Shown piece after piece: positions 36,265 through 44,795 of a stretch of 50,516 bases of DNA (the stretch's first letter is position 1; the number at the start of each line of letters is the position of its first letter). Source of the DNA: Bacteroidales bacterium (GTDB taxonomy: Bacteria > Bacteroidota > Bacteroidia > Bacteroidales > P3); assembly GCA_028708845.1 (NCBI GenBank), contig JAQVXZ010000018.1, forward strand, positions 1 to 50,516, read 5' to 3'. Under the pieces are notes generated by a model that made no database searches, had not been told where the DNA came from, and saw nothing but the letters and a program-made list of their open reading frames with translations. A program made the translations under genes and the position numbers.

Positions 36265-37683
36265 TTATTTACCTCTACCTTGAATTATGATTATGAAAGT
36301 GTAGAGAAGTATTTTAATGTCGGTGGCTAAGGATAGGTTTTCGATATAAAGGAGGTCGTATTGTAGGCGTTCGACCATTTCATCTACGTTTTCTGCATAA
36401 CCAAACTTTACTTGACCCCAAGAGGTGATGCCTGGCTTGACTTTCAATAGGAGCATGTATTCGGGTGCTCTTTCTACAATTTGATCTATGAAGTATTGCC
36501 TTTCTGGTCTTGGACCAACTAAGCTCATGGTTCCTCTTAAAACATTATAGAATTGTGGTATCTCATCTAGTCTTACCTTACGCATAAATTTTCCAAAGGG
36601 TGTAATTCTGCTGTCATTGTCACTTGAGAGCATAGGTGTGCCTTGCTCTGCATTAATATACATTGAGCGGAACTTATGCATAAAGAACTGTTTCCCCTTA
36701 TAGCCAATTCTCTCTTGTCGATAGAAGATTGGTCCCTTTGAAGTGAAAAAAACAATTGCTCCTGTAATGATATATACTGGTGAAAGGATTATCATTGCTA
36801 TTATTGAGAAGGCAATATCCATTGCTCTTTTAATAACTTTTTGCCAGTTTGACAATATTTCATTTGAAACCAAAACTAGCGGTGTTTGGAATATGGATGA
36901 CATTTTCACTCTACCTAATAAAATATCTTTTGTGTCGGCAGGAACCTTAATTAGGACATTGTTTTGTGTTTCAATTTGAGTAATAATTTTGTGAAGATTG
37001 TTTTCATGTTTTTTTTCCGCTGCAATAATTACTTCTTCAATCTTATGCTCTGATATAATATGATTTATATCCTTGTAATTGCCCAAGCAGGGTAAGAATC
37101 CTGAGAGTCCATCATCTGGATTAGTATCAAGATTTACATATCCTATTATCTTATTGCCTGAGGATATCTCTTGACTTTCAATATCTTTATATAGTTTTAT
37201 TGCTTTTGAGCTATTGCCCAGAATTATTGTTGGAAAGCCAATGATTTTCTTATGTATTTTTCTGGCAGCAATGGTTGTTATTATTAGCCTTGGGGTATAG
37301 GTGAGGGTGAAATGGGTTATAAATAGGATGATAAAAGAGAAATAATAGTTCTTATAGGATTGTATTTGGTCATCGAGCAGTATGGTGAAGAATATTATTA
37401 CAATTCCAACTATGCTAATAAAGAAAGTCTGCTCTAGTTCTTTAAGTCTCGATTTTCTATATGTGTCAACATATGTACCTTGACTAAAATATAGGAATAA
37501 CCAGAAAAAAGGTACAAACAAAAGTCCTTTATATAGATTTGCATCGCTAAATACTAAGTTAATGTCGTCGAAGTTGCCTGCATCAATTGTTGTTTTTCTG
37601 AAGATAAAGAAAAGAGTCCAAGCTATGAGCGCAGATAATAAGTCAGAGAAAATATACTTGGCTCCTTGTAGTTTCCTATTCAT
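36265..37683 (-). CDS. Polyprenyl glycosylphosphotransferase (sugar transferase)
   Basis: A 472-residue membrane enzyme that starts exopolysaccharide or O-glycan synthesis by moving a sugar-phosphate from a UDP-sugar to undecaprenyl phosphate. The N-terminal half has four or five helices (about 10-150) and a cytosolic CoA-binding-like domain (150-270). The C-terminal bacterial sugar transferase domain (about 280-472) contains FYRQERIGYKGKQF, KFRSMY, DEIPQFYNVLRGTMSLVGPRPE and KPGITSWGQV. It resembles WcaJ/WbaP-type enzymes; the transferred sugar cannot be determined. A 25-codon copy of its 3' end lies at 27454-27531. Confidence 0.92.
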   Translation of the reverse strand: MNRKLQGAKYIFSDLLSALIAWTLFFIFRKTTIDAGNFDDINLVFSDANLYKGLLFVPFFWLFLYFSQGTYVDTYRKSRLKELEQTFFISIVGIVIIFFTILLDDQIQSYKNYYFSFIILFITHFTLTYTPRLIITTIAARKIHKKIIGFPTIILGNSSKAIKLYKDIESQEISSGNKIIGYVNLDTNPDDGLSGFLPCLGNYKDINHIISEHKIEEVIIAAEKKHENNLHKIITQIETQNNVLIKVPADTKDILLGRVKMSSIFQTPLVLVSNEILSNWQKVIKRAMDIAFSIIAMIILSPVYIITGAIVFFTSKGPIFYRQERIGYKGKQFFMHKFRSMYINAEQGTPMLSSDNDSRITPFGKFMRKVRLDEIPQFYNVLRGTMSLVGPRPERQYFIDQIVERAPEYMLLLKVKPGITSWGQVKFGYAENVDEMVERLQYDLLYIENLSLATDIKILLYTFIIIIQGRGK

Positions 37684-37714
37684 TAGTCTGTTTGTTTGAG
37701 AGAGTTAAATAGAA

Positions 37715-38638
37715 TTATTTATTTGGGTTATGAATAATCTTTACATTATCAATATATATCCAACCATTTGTTATGCCATCTTTCTTTTGAGGAGCGAAAA
37801 ACACTCTAAACTGATCTGGATAGCCTAATTGAGACCATACTTTTCCTAATACAACATATACTTTTTGCCAACCCTTTGCGTCATTTGGATAAAGAGCCAT
37901 TGCATTAATATATTGTATTCCCAAGGCAGGAGAGGGTCTTCCACTTATACCTATTTCAAAAGGGATATTACACCAATAATCTACTTCTAAGATTAATGCA
38001 GAATAGTTATTGCAAATTATTGAGTCGGATATTATTCTATATGTTGCCTCCTCTGAGTTAAGGTACATCGCACCACACTTTTCACCCCATTTAACAATTG
38101 ATTTATCATAGCATTCAACCAGTTTGTTAGTATCTTGATTGATTCCGTCGGTGTTGAATGCAAGATATGGTCTTTCGAAAAGTTCAGTAAGTCCGAAAAC
38201 TGTACGATCATCCATATACATTATATCTATTGTGTCTATGGTTGTGGTTTTGCCTGCAACCAAATCATGTTTTTCTGAATAAAAAGTATAGAAAGGATAT
38301 TCAGTTCTTGTTAGTGCAATACCGTTTAGCTTTACTCCTGGACGAATATCAATCTTATGATTACCTTCTTTAAGAATAGGTACTGTGCAAGGTAGAACAT
38401 AAGTGCCTATATATTTATTGTCAACATAAACCCATGCATCTGTGATTGCCTCTGTTTGGAATCCTGCAACTGAACTTTGGTTGATTTTTGGGTTTTCAAC
38501 CATTTTAAATCCTTTAATATAAACAAAGGAAGGAGTTGTTTGATCGGAATCAAAACTATCACAACCTACAATTGTAAAAGAAAAAAGAATTAATACTAAT
38601 ATAGTCAAATAGCTATTAGAGAATATAGATTTGTTCAT
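37715..38638 (-). CDS. Putative lipoprotein of unknown function
   Basis: A 307-residue protein. I use the ATG at 38638 because it gives a clear lipoprotein signal: MNKSIFSNSYLTILVLILFS leading to a lipobox ending in Cys26 (TIVGC, with DSFDSD after it). The longer frame to 38872 would overlap the divergent pcm gene. The mature part has a short beta-rich region with a PEGA-like DAWVYVDNKYIGTYVLP segment (about 68-85) and a C-terminal carbohydrate-binding-like beta-sandwich with WIYIDNVKI at the end. It is 31 bp upstream of the sugar-transferase gene on the same strand, so it may be linked to surface polysaccharide. Function not recognised. Confidence 0.75.
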   Translation of the reverse strand: MNKSIFSNSYLTILVLILFSFTIVGCDSFDSDQTTPSFVYIKGFKMVENPKINQSSVAGFQTEAITDAWVYVDNKYIGTYVLPCTVPILKEGNHKIDIRPGVKLNGIALTRTEYPFYTFYSEKHDLVAGKTTTIDTIDIMYMDDRTVFGLTELFERPYLAFNTDGINQDTNKLVECYDKSIVKWGEKCGAMYLNSEEATYRIISDSIICNNYSALILEVDYWCNIPFEIGISGRPSPALGIQYINAMALYPNDAKGWQKVYVVLGKVWSQLGYPDQFRVFFAPQKKDGITNGWIYIDNVKIIHNPNK

Positions 38639-38792
38639 GGCAATAGAATAAGTTTTATGCTTTAACGCAGCAATCACTGCGTTTATTATTAATAAATATG
38701 ATATATTTAAAGGCAAAAATAGAGGATTTTTTTGAATTATAGGCTCTAAGTCATAAGTTCTTTGTAAATTCGCATACTTAAAAAATGAAGGA

Positions 38793-39437
38793 ATGATAGC
38801 GGACAGTTTTAAACACAAAGGACTACGAAAAGCACTCGTTGAAGAATTAGAAAGAAAAGGGATAACGGACATAAGCGTATTGGAAGCAATTGGAGTGGTT
38901 CCACGCCATGTTTTCTTAGACTCTTCATTAGATAATATAGCCTACCAAGACAAAGCACTTCCAATTGGATGCGACCAAACAATATCTCAACCATTTACAG
39001 TAGCATTTCAAACAGAGCTTCTTGACCTAAAACCAAATGAAAAAGTATTGGAGATAGGAACAGGCTCTGGATACCAAACCTCCGTTCTTTGCCAAATGAA
39101 AGCCAGGGTGTTTACAATAGAAAGGCATAAGCCACTCTATGTTAGGGCTAAGTCGGTACTAAAATTAATGAAATATAATGCTAAGTGTTATTTTGGAGAT
39201 GGATATAAGGGATTACCTTCTTATGCTCCTTTTGACAAAATAATAATAACATGCGGAGCAAAGATAATTCCCTCTGATCTAGTTTCTCAGCTTAAAGTAG
39301 GAGGGGTTCTAGTTATTCCACTAGGAGACCAGACACAAGTTATGTATAGGATAACTAAAAAGACAGACTCGGAACTTGTTAAAGAAAAGTTCGGAAATTT
39401 CAAATTTGTTCCTATGCTTAACGACAAAGAGAGTTAG
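38793..39437 (+). CDS. pcm: Protein-L-isoaspartate O-methyltransferase
   Basis: A 214-residue SAM-dependent methyltransferase that repairs isoaspartyl damage in proteins. Motif I is KVLEIGTGSGYQTSVL (84-99); the family-specific QTISQPFTVA (62-71) and RHVFLD near 39 are present, as is the VIPLGD motif near the C-terminus. Length is normal. It is divergent from the lipoprotein gene. GGA sits immediately before the ATG, too close to be a normal ribosome site; no better in-frame start is visible. Confidence 0.93.
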   Translation: MIADSFKHKGLRKALVEELERKGITDISVLEAIGVVPRHVFLDSSLDNIAYQDKALPIGCDQTISQPFTVAFQTELLDLKPNEKVLEIGTGSGYQTSVLCQMKARVFTIERHKPLYVRAKSVLKLMKYNAKCYFGDGYKGLPSYAPFDKIIITCGAKIIPSDLVSQLKVGGVLVIPLGDQTQVMYRITKKTDSELVKEKFGNFKFVPMLNDKES

Positions 39438-39465
39438 AATAATTTCTTATGATAATTTAAGTATT

Positions 39466-39497
39466 TTTGATTATGTGCTTTATTTTTACTACCTTTG
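39466..39497 (+). promoter_or_regulatory. Promoter of the glycogen-synthase-like gene
   Basis: -33 TTTG (39466-39469), 20-bp spacer, -7 TACCTTTG (39490-39497). Full match to the Bacteroidota consensus, 23 bp before the ATG at 39521. Confidence 0.7.
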
Positions 39498-39520
39498 CAT
39501 AAGATTTATTTAAAACAGAT

Positions 39521-40342
39521 ATGGCAAAAGGTAGAGTATTATTCGTAAATCAGGAGATTACTCCTTATTTAAAAGAGACAAAATTATCGCTTCTAGGAAG
39601 ACATCTTCCTCAATATATTCAAGAAAACGGCAGAGGTATTAGGACATTTATGCCTCGCTTTGGGAATGTAAATGAAAGAAAGAATCAGCTTCATGAAGTA
39701 ATTAGACTTTCAGGCATAAACCTAATAATTGATCGCTCCGATCACCCATTAATAATAAAGGTAGCTTCCATTCAACAAGCAAGAATGCAAGTTTATTTTA
39801 TTGATAATGAAGACTACTTCCAAAGAAAATATGACCTAATTGATGAAAACGATGAGCTCTTTGCTGATAATGACGAAAGAGTAATCTTTTATTCAAGAGG
39901 AGTATTGGAAACAATTAAGAAATTGAATTGGAAGCCAAATATTGTTCATTGTAGCGGTTGGTTCTCTTGTTTAATGCCTTTCTACATTAAAAGAACTAAC
40001 TATAAAAACAATCCTCTTTTTGGCACATCAAAAATTGTTATAACCCTTGTTGACGATGAGTTTACAGGAAGCCTTAATGAGAACTTCTGCAAAAAACTAA
40101 AGGTTGATGGTGGAACTGTTAAGGATTGGAGCTTCTATAAGGATTCAGATTACCTCAATTATATGATGGCAGCAATATCTTACTCTGATGGTGTTGTTTT
40201 GGCAAGTGAAAACGTTAATCCTAAATTAATAGAGTTTGCCAAACAAAACAAGAAACATATTGTTGAATATGCACCTGCAGAAGAGCAATACCCATTAATT
40301 AATGCCCTTTACGATAAAATAATTGTATTAGACGAAGAATAA
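39521..40342 (+). CDS. Glycogen/starch synthase N-terminal domain protein
   Basis: A 273-residue protein that aligns with the N-terminal (GT5) domain of glycogen synthase: VLFVNQEITPYL, GRGIRTFMPRFGN, YFIDNEDYFQRK and PNIVHCSGWFS are the ADP-glucose synthase signatures. The C-terminal nucleotide-binding Rossmann domain of a normal GlgA (about 480 residues) is absent, and the usual KTGGL near the N-terminus reads KETKLSLLG. Short proteins of this kind are conserved in Bacteroidota next to DUF4270 genes, as here. Catalysis with one domain is doubtful; a regulatory or binding role is possible. Confidence 0.8.
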   Translation: MAKGRVLFVNQEITPYLKETKLSLLGRHLPQYIQENGRGIRTFMPRFGNVNERKNQLHEVIRLSGINLIIDRSDHPLIIKVASIQQARMQVYFIDNEDYFQRKYDLIDENDELFADNDERVIFYSRGVLETIKKLNWKPNIVHCSGWFSCLMPFYIKRTNYKNNPLFGTSKIVITLVDDEFTGSLNENFCKKLKVDGGTVKDWSFYKDSDYLNYMMAAISYSDGVVLASENVNPKLIEFAKQNKKHIVEYAPAEEQYPLINALYDKIIVLDEE

Positions 40343-40406
40343 TCGTCATTAAGTGCAACAATAGAATAATTGTTTCGTTTATATCAAACAAATTTATTTC
40401 AGTATT

Positions 40407-41756
40407 ATGTTTAGAACAAAATATTTATTATTCTTCGTAATCCCATTATTCTTTTTTTCTTGTGTAGATGAAGACTCCATGTTGGGAATGGGCTTAGTTG
40501 ACCAATCGGATATGTTGAATGTTAAGAAGTATAGTGACTTTGATATAAGAGCATATGTCTTTCACGAGGGAGATTCCCTAAAAACAAGTGATTATAGGTA
40601 TATGACTTTGGGAACATATAAAGATTCAGAGTTTGGTCAGGTTAAAACTTCAATCTACACTCAGGTTAGTTTGTCCTCAACTACTATGGACTTTTCCTCT
40701 TATAGGCAAGGACAAACAAATGAAGCAGATTCAATCCTGCTTACAATAGCTTATAATGGTATGTTTTCAAAAGATACAACCATTACTGAGAAAGAAATGA
40801 AAATAGAGGTGTTTGAGATAATAGACGATTTTGATACTGCATCATATTATACAAACTCAGTATTACCATATAATCCAGTCCCAATTCTTTCTAAAACAAT
40901 TAAAGTTTCTCCAAAGGAAAGGGTTGTTGTTTTGGGAGATACCTTGGCTCCACAGTTAAGAGTTAATTTGGGAAATGATTTCTTGCAAAAGATTGTTTCT
41001 TCAGGTCCTTTCTCTGACAACAAGAGCTTCTTAAACTTTTTCAAAGGAATATATATAAAGTTAACACCAACATCTGGTTCGGATGATATGATTGCATATT
41101 TTGATATGTATTCACCTTTCTCTGGCATGATGCTTTATTACCAGGATAATAACAACAAAACTCAAAAATATAATTTTATATTCGACCAAGCCTCTAGGCG
41201 ATTCACACATATTGATTATGATTTTGGTGGGTCTAAGATTTCAGCATTATCATCAAAAAGAAAATCAAGCAGTGATTCGATTTCTGCAAATGATAGTATA
41301 GGAGATAGATCAAAGATATACTTAGCAACCTTAGGAATATCTAGAGCAAAATTGGATATTAAAGACCTAATGCAATGGTATACTGACTCAACACAAAGTC
41401 TTGGAATGTTTAATCAAGCAATGTTGATTCTTCCGGTGAATGATGATTATGTATCTTTATATGGAACAAACAATATACCAGCAAGAATAATGTGTTATAC
41501 AAAAAATGACGCTGGGCAATTAATTTATATTAATGATGCATTTACTTCCGAATCTTATCTAGGTACATACGACAAGGCATCTAACTCATATAGGATGCGC
41601 GTAACATCCCACCTCCAAAACTATTTGAATGGTAAATACTCATCGGAGATATATCTTATCCCAGATTCTAGAACATCCACTGCAAATAGAGTTGTTCTAA
41701 ATGGACCTAAGCATTCAATAAGACCAGCAAAAATTGAAATAATATATTCAAGATAG
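40407..41756 (+). CDS. DUF4270-family lipoprotein
   Basis: A 449-residue outer-membrane or surface lipoprotein with signal peptide 1-18 and lipobox LFFFSC (Cys19), followed by DEDSMLGMGLVDQSD. It matches the DUF4270 family, large beta-rich proteins of Bacteroidota with unknown function. The TLGTYKDSEFGQVKTSIYTQVSL segment (about 68-92) is characteristic. The neighbour upstream (glycogen-synthase-like) is its usual genomic partner. The next gene begins directly after its stop codon, so they are co-translated. Confidence 0.85.
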   Translation: MFRTKYLLFFVIPLFFFSCVDEDSMLGMGLVDQSDMLNVKKYSDFDIRAYVFHEGDSLKTSDYRYMTLGTYKDSEFGQVKTSIYTQVSLSSTTMDFSSYRQGQTNEADSILLTIAYNGMFSKDTTITEKEMKIEVFEIIDDFDTASYYTNSVLPYNPVPILSKTIKVSPKERVVVLGDTLAPQLRVNLGNDFLQKIVSSGPFSDNKSFLNFFKGIYIKLTPTSGSDDMIAYFDMYSPFSGMMLYYQDNNNKTQKYNFIFDQASRRFTHIDYDFGGSKISALSSKRKSSSDSISANDSIGDRSKIYLATLGISRAKLDIKDLMQWYTDSTQSLGMFNQAMLILPVNDDYVSLYGTNNIPARIMCYTKNDAGQLIYINDAFTSESYLGTYDKASNSYRMRVTSHLQNYLNGKYSSEIYLIPDSRTSTANRVVLNGPKHSIRPAKIEIIYSR

Positions 41757-43022
41757 ATGAAAAAGTTGTTTTTTACATTAACAATACTAAGTTTTTTTAC
41801 TCTAAGTTCTTTTGCTCAAAAGGAATATACCGAGTATTGGAAAAACAATAATGTTTCAACCAAAGGGTTTAAATCCGATAAGGGAGTTAGAGTGGGGAAT
41901 TGGACTTGGTTCCATGAAAATGGTAAAAAGGAACAAGAAGGGGCTTATGATAATAATGGTAAGAAGATAGGAACTTGGACTTATTATTTTGAAAATGGAC
42001 AAGTAAAGAAAGAAGAATGTTATTCTGATAATGGATTCAATAAAGCATACTACAATAATGGACAACTATATTTTTCTGTTGAAATAAGAGACGGAAAGAG
42101 AGTAGGTGATTATAAGGAATTTCATATTGATGGAAAGCCTAAAATGACTGGAGCTTATGTGGATGATGAATTAGAAGGTGATGTTGTTTTTTGGTATGAG
42201 AGTGGGTTAAAGGAAATGGAAGGAAACCTTAAGGGGGGCAAAAGAAATAATAATTGGAAATACTATTATAGAATAAACGGAAATCTTGGAAGCACAGGAA
42301 GCTTTATTAATGATAAAGAGAATGGCAAATGGATTTACTTTTATGAAACTTCTGAGAAATGGAGAGAAGGAAACTTCGATAATGGTCTTAAGGTAGGTCA
42401 GTGGGTTACTTATTATGAGAGTGGTAAAACTCTTCATAAGGGAAACTATCAAAATGGACTTGAAGAAGGTGTTTGGGAAAGTTTCTTTGAAAATGGCAAA
42501 CTAAAAGATAAGGGTTCTTTTTCAGAAGGTAAGATGTCAGGAGAGTGGAATTCTTGGTATGAAGATGGAATACTTAAAACTAAAACCTCATATAAGGAAG
42601 GATTAAAAGAAGGTCTTGAAACATTATATGATACAAGAGGTCAGGCTTTTGTTAAAGCAGAATACAAAGGAGGAAAGCTTCATGGTAAATACGAAAAGTA
42701 TTCTGATAGAAATGTTTTATTAGAAAAATCTTATTATAATAGTGGATCTAAGGATGGTAAATGTACTTTCTATTATACCCAAGGAGCTAAGCTTAGAGAA
42801 CAATCTTTTAAAAATGGTAAGCCAAATGGAAGCTGGACTGAATATCATGAAGATGGTAAGGTATCAGCCAAAGGAAGCTTTTCAAAAGGGAAACAAACAG
42901 GCACTTGGATAAATTACGATAGGTTTGGGAATAAAACCTCTGAAGTAAAATACAAGGACGGGAGAAAGATTTCTCAAAAGGTCTTGAAAAAAGATAAAGA
43001 TACTAAAATCAAAAACTTCTAG
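41757..43022 (+). CDS. Secreted YwqK/MORN-repeat protein
   Basis: A 421-residue protein with signal peptide 1-20 (SSFAQ) and then about fifteen 22-24-residue repeats with the pattern G-x-W-x-x-Y-x-x-N/D-G-K-x-x-x-x-G-x-Y/F. Examples are GTWTYYFENGQVKKE, GKWIYFYETSEKWREG and GSWTEYHEDGKVSAKG. This is the YwqK/MORN-like repeat often labelled as an antitoxin, but there is no toxin gene here and the signal peptide argues for an envelope role. The start ATG follows the upstream stop with no gap. The tail is lysine-rich. Confidence 0.85.
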   Translation: MKKLFFTLTILSFFTLSSFAQKEYTEYWKNNNVSTKGFKSDKGVRVGNWTWFHENGKKEQEGAYDNNGKKIGTWTYYFENGQVKKEECYSDNGFNKAYYNNGQLYFSVEIRDGKRVGDYKEFHIDGKPKMTGAYVDDELEGDVVFWYESGLKEMEGNLKGGKRNNNWKYYYRINGNLGSTGSFINDKENGKWIYFYETSEKWREGNFDNGLKVGQWVTYYESGKTLHKGNYQNGLEEGVWESFFENGKLKDKGSFSEGKMSGEWNSWYEDGILKTKTSYKEGLKEGLETLYDTRGQAFVKAEYKGGKLHGKYEKYSDRNVLLEKSYYNSGSKDGKCTFYYTQGAKLREQSFKNGKPNGSWTEYHEDGKVSAKGSFSKGKQTGTWINYDRFGNKTSEVKYKDGRKISQKVLKKDKDTKIKNF

Positions 43023-43054
43023 TAAGAAAAGGTTTTCCAAATAAACGAATATTT

Positions 43055-43657
43055 ATGGTTAATTTGAACGATATCTTCAAAAAGACGATAATCCTTGCTT
43101 CAAAATCTCCTCGTCGCTTACAGCTTATACAGCAGATGGGTTTCAATGTTGAGCTTAGTAGTATTGATGTAGAGGAAGACTACCCTCAGGACTTGCAATA
43201 TGATAAAATAGCTGAGTTCTTAGCTCTTAAGAAAGCTCAAGCATACAATTTCTTTATTCAAGAAAATCAAATTCTAGTAACTGCTGACACAATGGTTTTT
43301 GTAGATCAGAAGGCAATAGGGAAACCTAAGAATAATGAAATGGCAATCTCTTACCTACAAAGTCTTTCCAATAAACAGCATAAGGTAATTACTGGTTGCT
43401 GTGTGAGAACTAAAACCAAAACTCATTCTTTTAGCGTTTGTACTAATGTCTTCTTTAGAGAACTTACACTTCAAGAGATAGAATATTACGTTGAAAACTA
43501 TAAGCCATTTGATAAGGCTGGTGCGTACGGCATACAAGAATGGATAGGTAGCGTTGGAATAGAGAAAATAGAAGGTTGTTTCTATAATGTTATGGGGCTA
43601 CCAACAACGGAGCTATTTAAAGAAATAAAGGAAATAATAAGAGAAGAAAAAAAATAG
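43055..43657 (+). CDS. maf: Maf-family nucleotide pyrophosphatase
   Basis: A 200-residue protein of the Maf/YhdE family, house-cleaning pyrophosphatases that act on dTTP, UTP or modified nucleotides. Motifs are ILASKSPRRLQL (13-24), the substrate-contact ADTMV near 77-81, the GKPKN loop, HKVITG (111-116) and DKAGAYGIQE (151-160). Length is normal. It closes the plus-strand gene run; no strong terminator follows before the long non-coding region. Confidence 0.93.
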   Translation: MVNLNDIFKKTIILASKSPRRLQLIQQMGFNVELSSIDVEEDYPQDLQYDKIAEFLALKKAQAYNFFIQENQILVTADTMVFVDQKAIGKPKNNEMAISYLQSLSNKQHKVITGCCVRTKTKTHSFSVCTNVFFRELTLQEIEYYVENYKPFDKAGAYGIQEWIGSVGIEKIEGCFYNVMGLPTTELFKEIKEIIREEKK

Positions 43658-43747
43658 GTTTAAGTAATTGCTATTATGAAAGACTAAGAAAAATAGATCA
43701 ACATAATAATTTGATTAATTTTTATTCTTACGAATTTTAGAGATAAT

Positions 43748-43857
43748 TCTCCTGACTTTGATAAATCTCTTTGCCATATTTTTTTATTAGTTACCATATC
43801 AGATTATTACAACTCTTGCAACAAATTTTTTGGTCTTGCATAATCAAAGTCAGGAGA
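43748..43857. repeat. 110-bp segment with 15-bp perfect terminal inverted repeats
   Basis: TCTCCTGACTTTGAT (43748-43762) is the exact reverse complement of ATCAAAGTCAGGAGA (43843-43857), with an 80-bp AT-rich interior. This could be a small non-autonomous element or a large stem-loop. I see no target-site duplication and no ORF inside. The sequence from 43658 to 43747 holds nothing recognisable. Confidence 0.65.
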
Positions 43858-43944
43858 GCCTAAATCCTAATTTAAGACGTAAAACTTTGTTTCCTACATT
43901 CTAATACCATTCCTGAGAACAAGCCCGCAAGAGAGACAAAATTA

Positions 43945-44154
43945 AAACGCTATAATAATTTACTGAAACGCCGTTTTAAAAAAATAAAACGAAGATTCAA
44001 GAAATTAAAACGGCGTTTCATTTAGACCCCTTCTTTTCAAATTTATATCCCTTCTTTTTTCAAAAAGGTCAAGTCTTTTTTTATTTATATCAAGTCTTTT
44101 TTTATAAAGAGTAAGTCTTTTTTCACAAAGAGTAAGTCTAATTCTAAATCCTCT
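43945..44154. repeat. Intergenic array E: about ten units in a strict 21-bp register
   Basis: Units start every 21 bp. AAACG is at 43945, 43966, 43987 and 44008; CCTTC at 44029 and 44050; AAGTC at 44071, 44092, 44113 and 44134. Three different unit sequences thus share one register over 200 bp. Units two and four include a perfect 15-bp inverted repeat, GAAACGCCGTTTTAA (43965-43979) and TTAAAACGGCGTTTC (44005-44019). The AAACGCC unit is shared with the segment before element B. Confidence 0.85.
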
Positions 44155-44245
44155 TGCTCTTCTTTTTTCTAATTGAATTTATATTTATGCATATTCATTT
44201 ATTCAAACCTATACCTTATGAATGAATGAATAATTATTTACTAAC

Positions 44246-44281
44246 GAATATTACCCCAACCTTGGTGGTTGGGGGATATTC
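44246..44281. repeat. Strong isolated hairpin in the long intergenic region
   Basis: GAATAT + CCCCAACC pairs with GGTTGGGG + ATATTC (outer arms 44246-44251 and 44276-44281, inner arms 44254-44261 and 44267-44274), loop TTGGT, small internal bulge. It is the most GC-rich stem in an AT-rich gap. There is no clear T run afterwards, so it is not a textbook terminator. No gene is visible on either side. Confidence 0.7.
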
Positions 44282-44487
44282 TATCTTTTCCGTTTTAAGA
44301 GTGATTATTCATTGTTTTGATTTATTTCCATTATTTCACTTTAAAAAAGTAGATTATTCTAAAACTAAAAACGTATCTTAAAGCTCAAAATATTAATAAA
44401 TATTGATGGTTTTACTGTGAAGTTATTGTAGAAATATTTATAAAAGAAACAAATCAAGTATTCTTTAAAAAAATATTTCATCAAAAG

Positions 44488-44519
44488 TTTGTTAAAGTAA
44501 AATATACTTTCTATATTTG
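44488..44519 (+). promoter_or_regulatory. Promoter upstream of the giant surface-protein gene
   Basis: -33 TTTG (44488-44491), 20-bp spacer, -7 TATATTTG (44512-44519). Full consensus. It predicts a transcript start near 44526 and thus a leader of about 270 bases before the ATG at 44796. Confidence 0.7.
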
Positions 44520-44550
44520 CCAAATAAAATCAGAATATTAACTACTTGAT

Positions 44551-44730
44551 ATGGCAGTTCTTGATTTCATTAATAAAATTAGTCTCCTTAAGCGAGATAT
44601 CTTTTTCCTTTGCAAGAATAACTTTCTTCAGTGATAGGTGTTTGTTGTTATGTTCAAGCACCTAAAATCCGTTGAGAATAAATTAACATAAAATATTGAT
44701 TTTTTCTATTCAATAAAATTTCTCAATACA
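44551..44730 (+). other. Structured 5' leader with 27-codon upstream ORF
   Basis: Between the promoter and the surface-protein ATG there is a 27-codon ORF (44551-44634, MAVLDFINK start). Two bases after its stop comes a nine-bp stem (AGGTGTTTG at 44636-44644 with CAAGCACCT at 44655-44663, one G-T pair). A second nested stem follows near 44674-44734 (TTGAGAA...TATTGA...TCAATA...TTCTCAA). An upstream ORF followed by stems suggests leader control, but coding of the small ORF is unproven. Confidence 0.4.
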
Positions 44731-44795
44731 CATAAAAGCAAAGGTCAGTTAATTACCAATTAATTGATGTTTTATTAATATAAGAATAAATAAAA

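Noticed and set aside
38639-38872. N-terminal extension of the minus-strand lipoprotein frame
   Set aside because: It would overlap the divergent pcm gene and push the lipoprotein signal peptide 78 residues inward.
41757-43022. Toxin-antitoxin system suggested by the YwqK label
   Set aside because: No toxin gene is adjacent, the protein is secreted, and the repeats are generic MORN-like.
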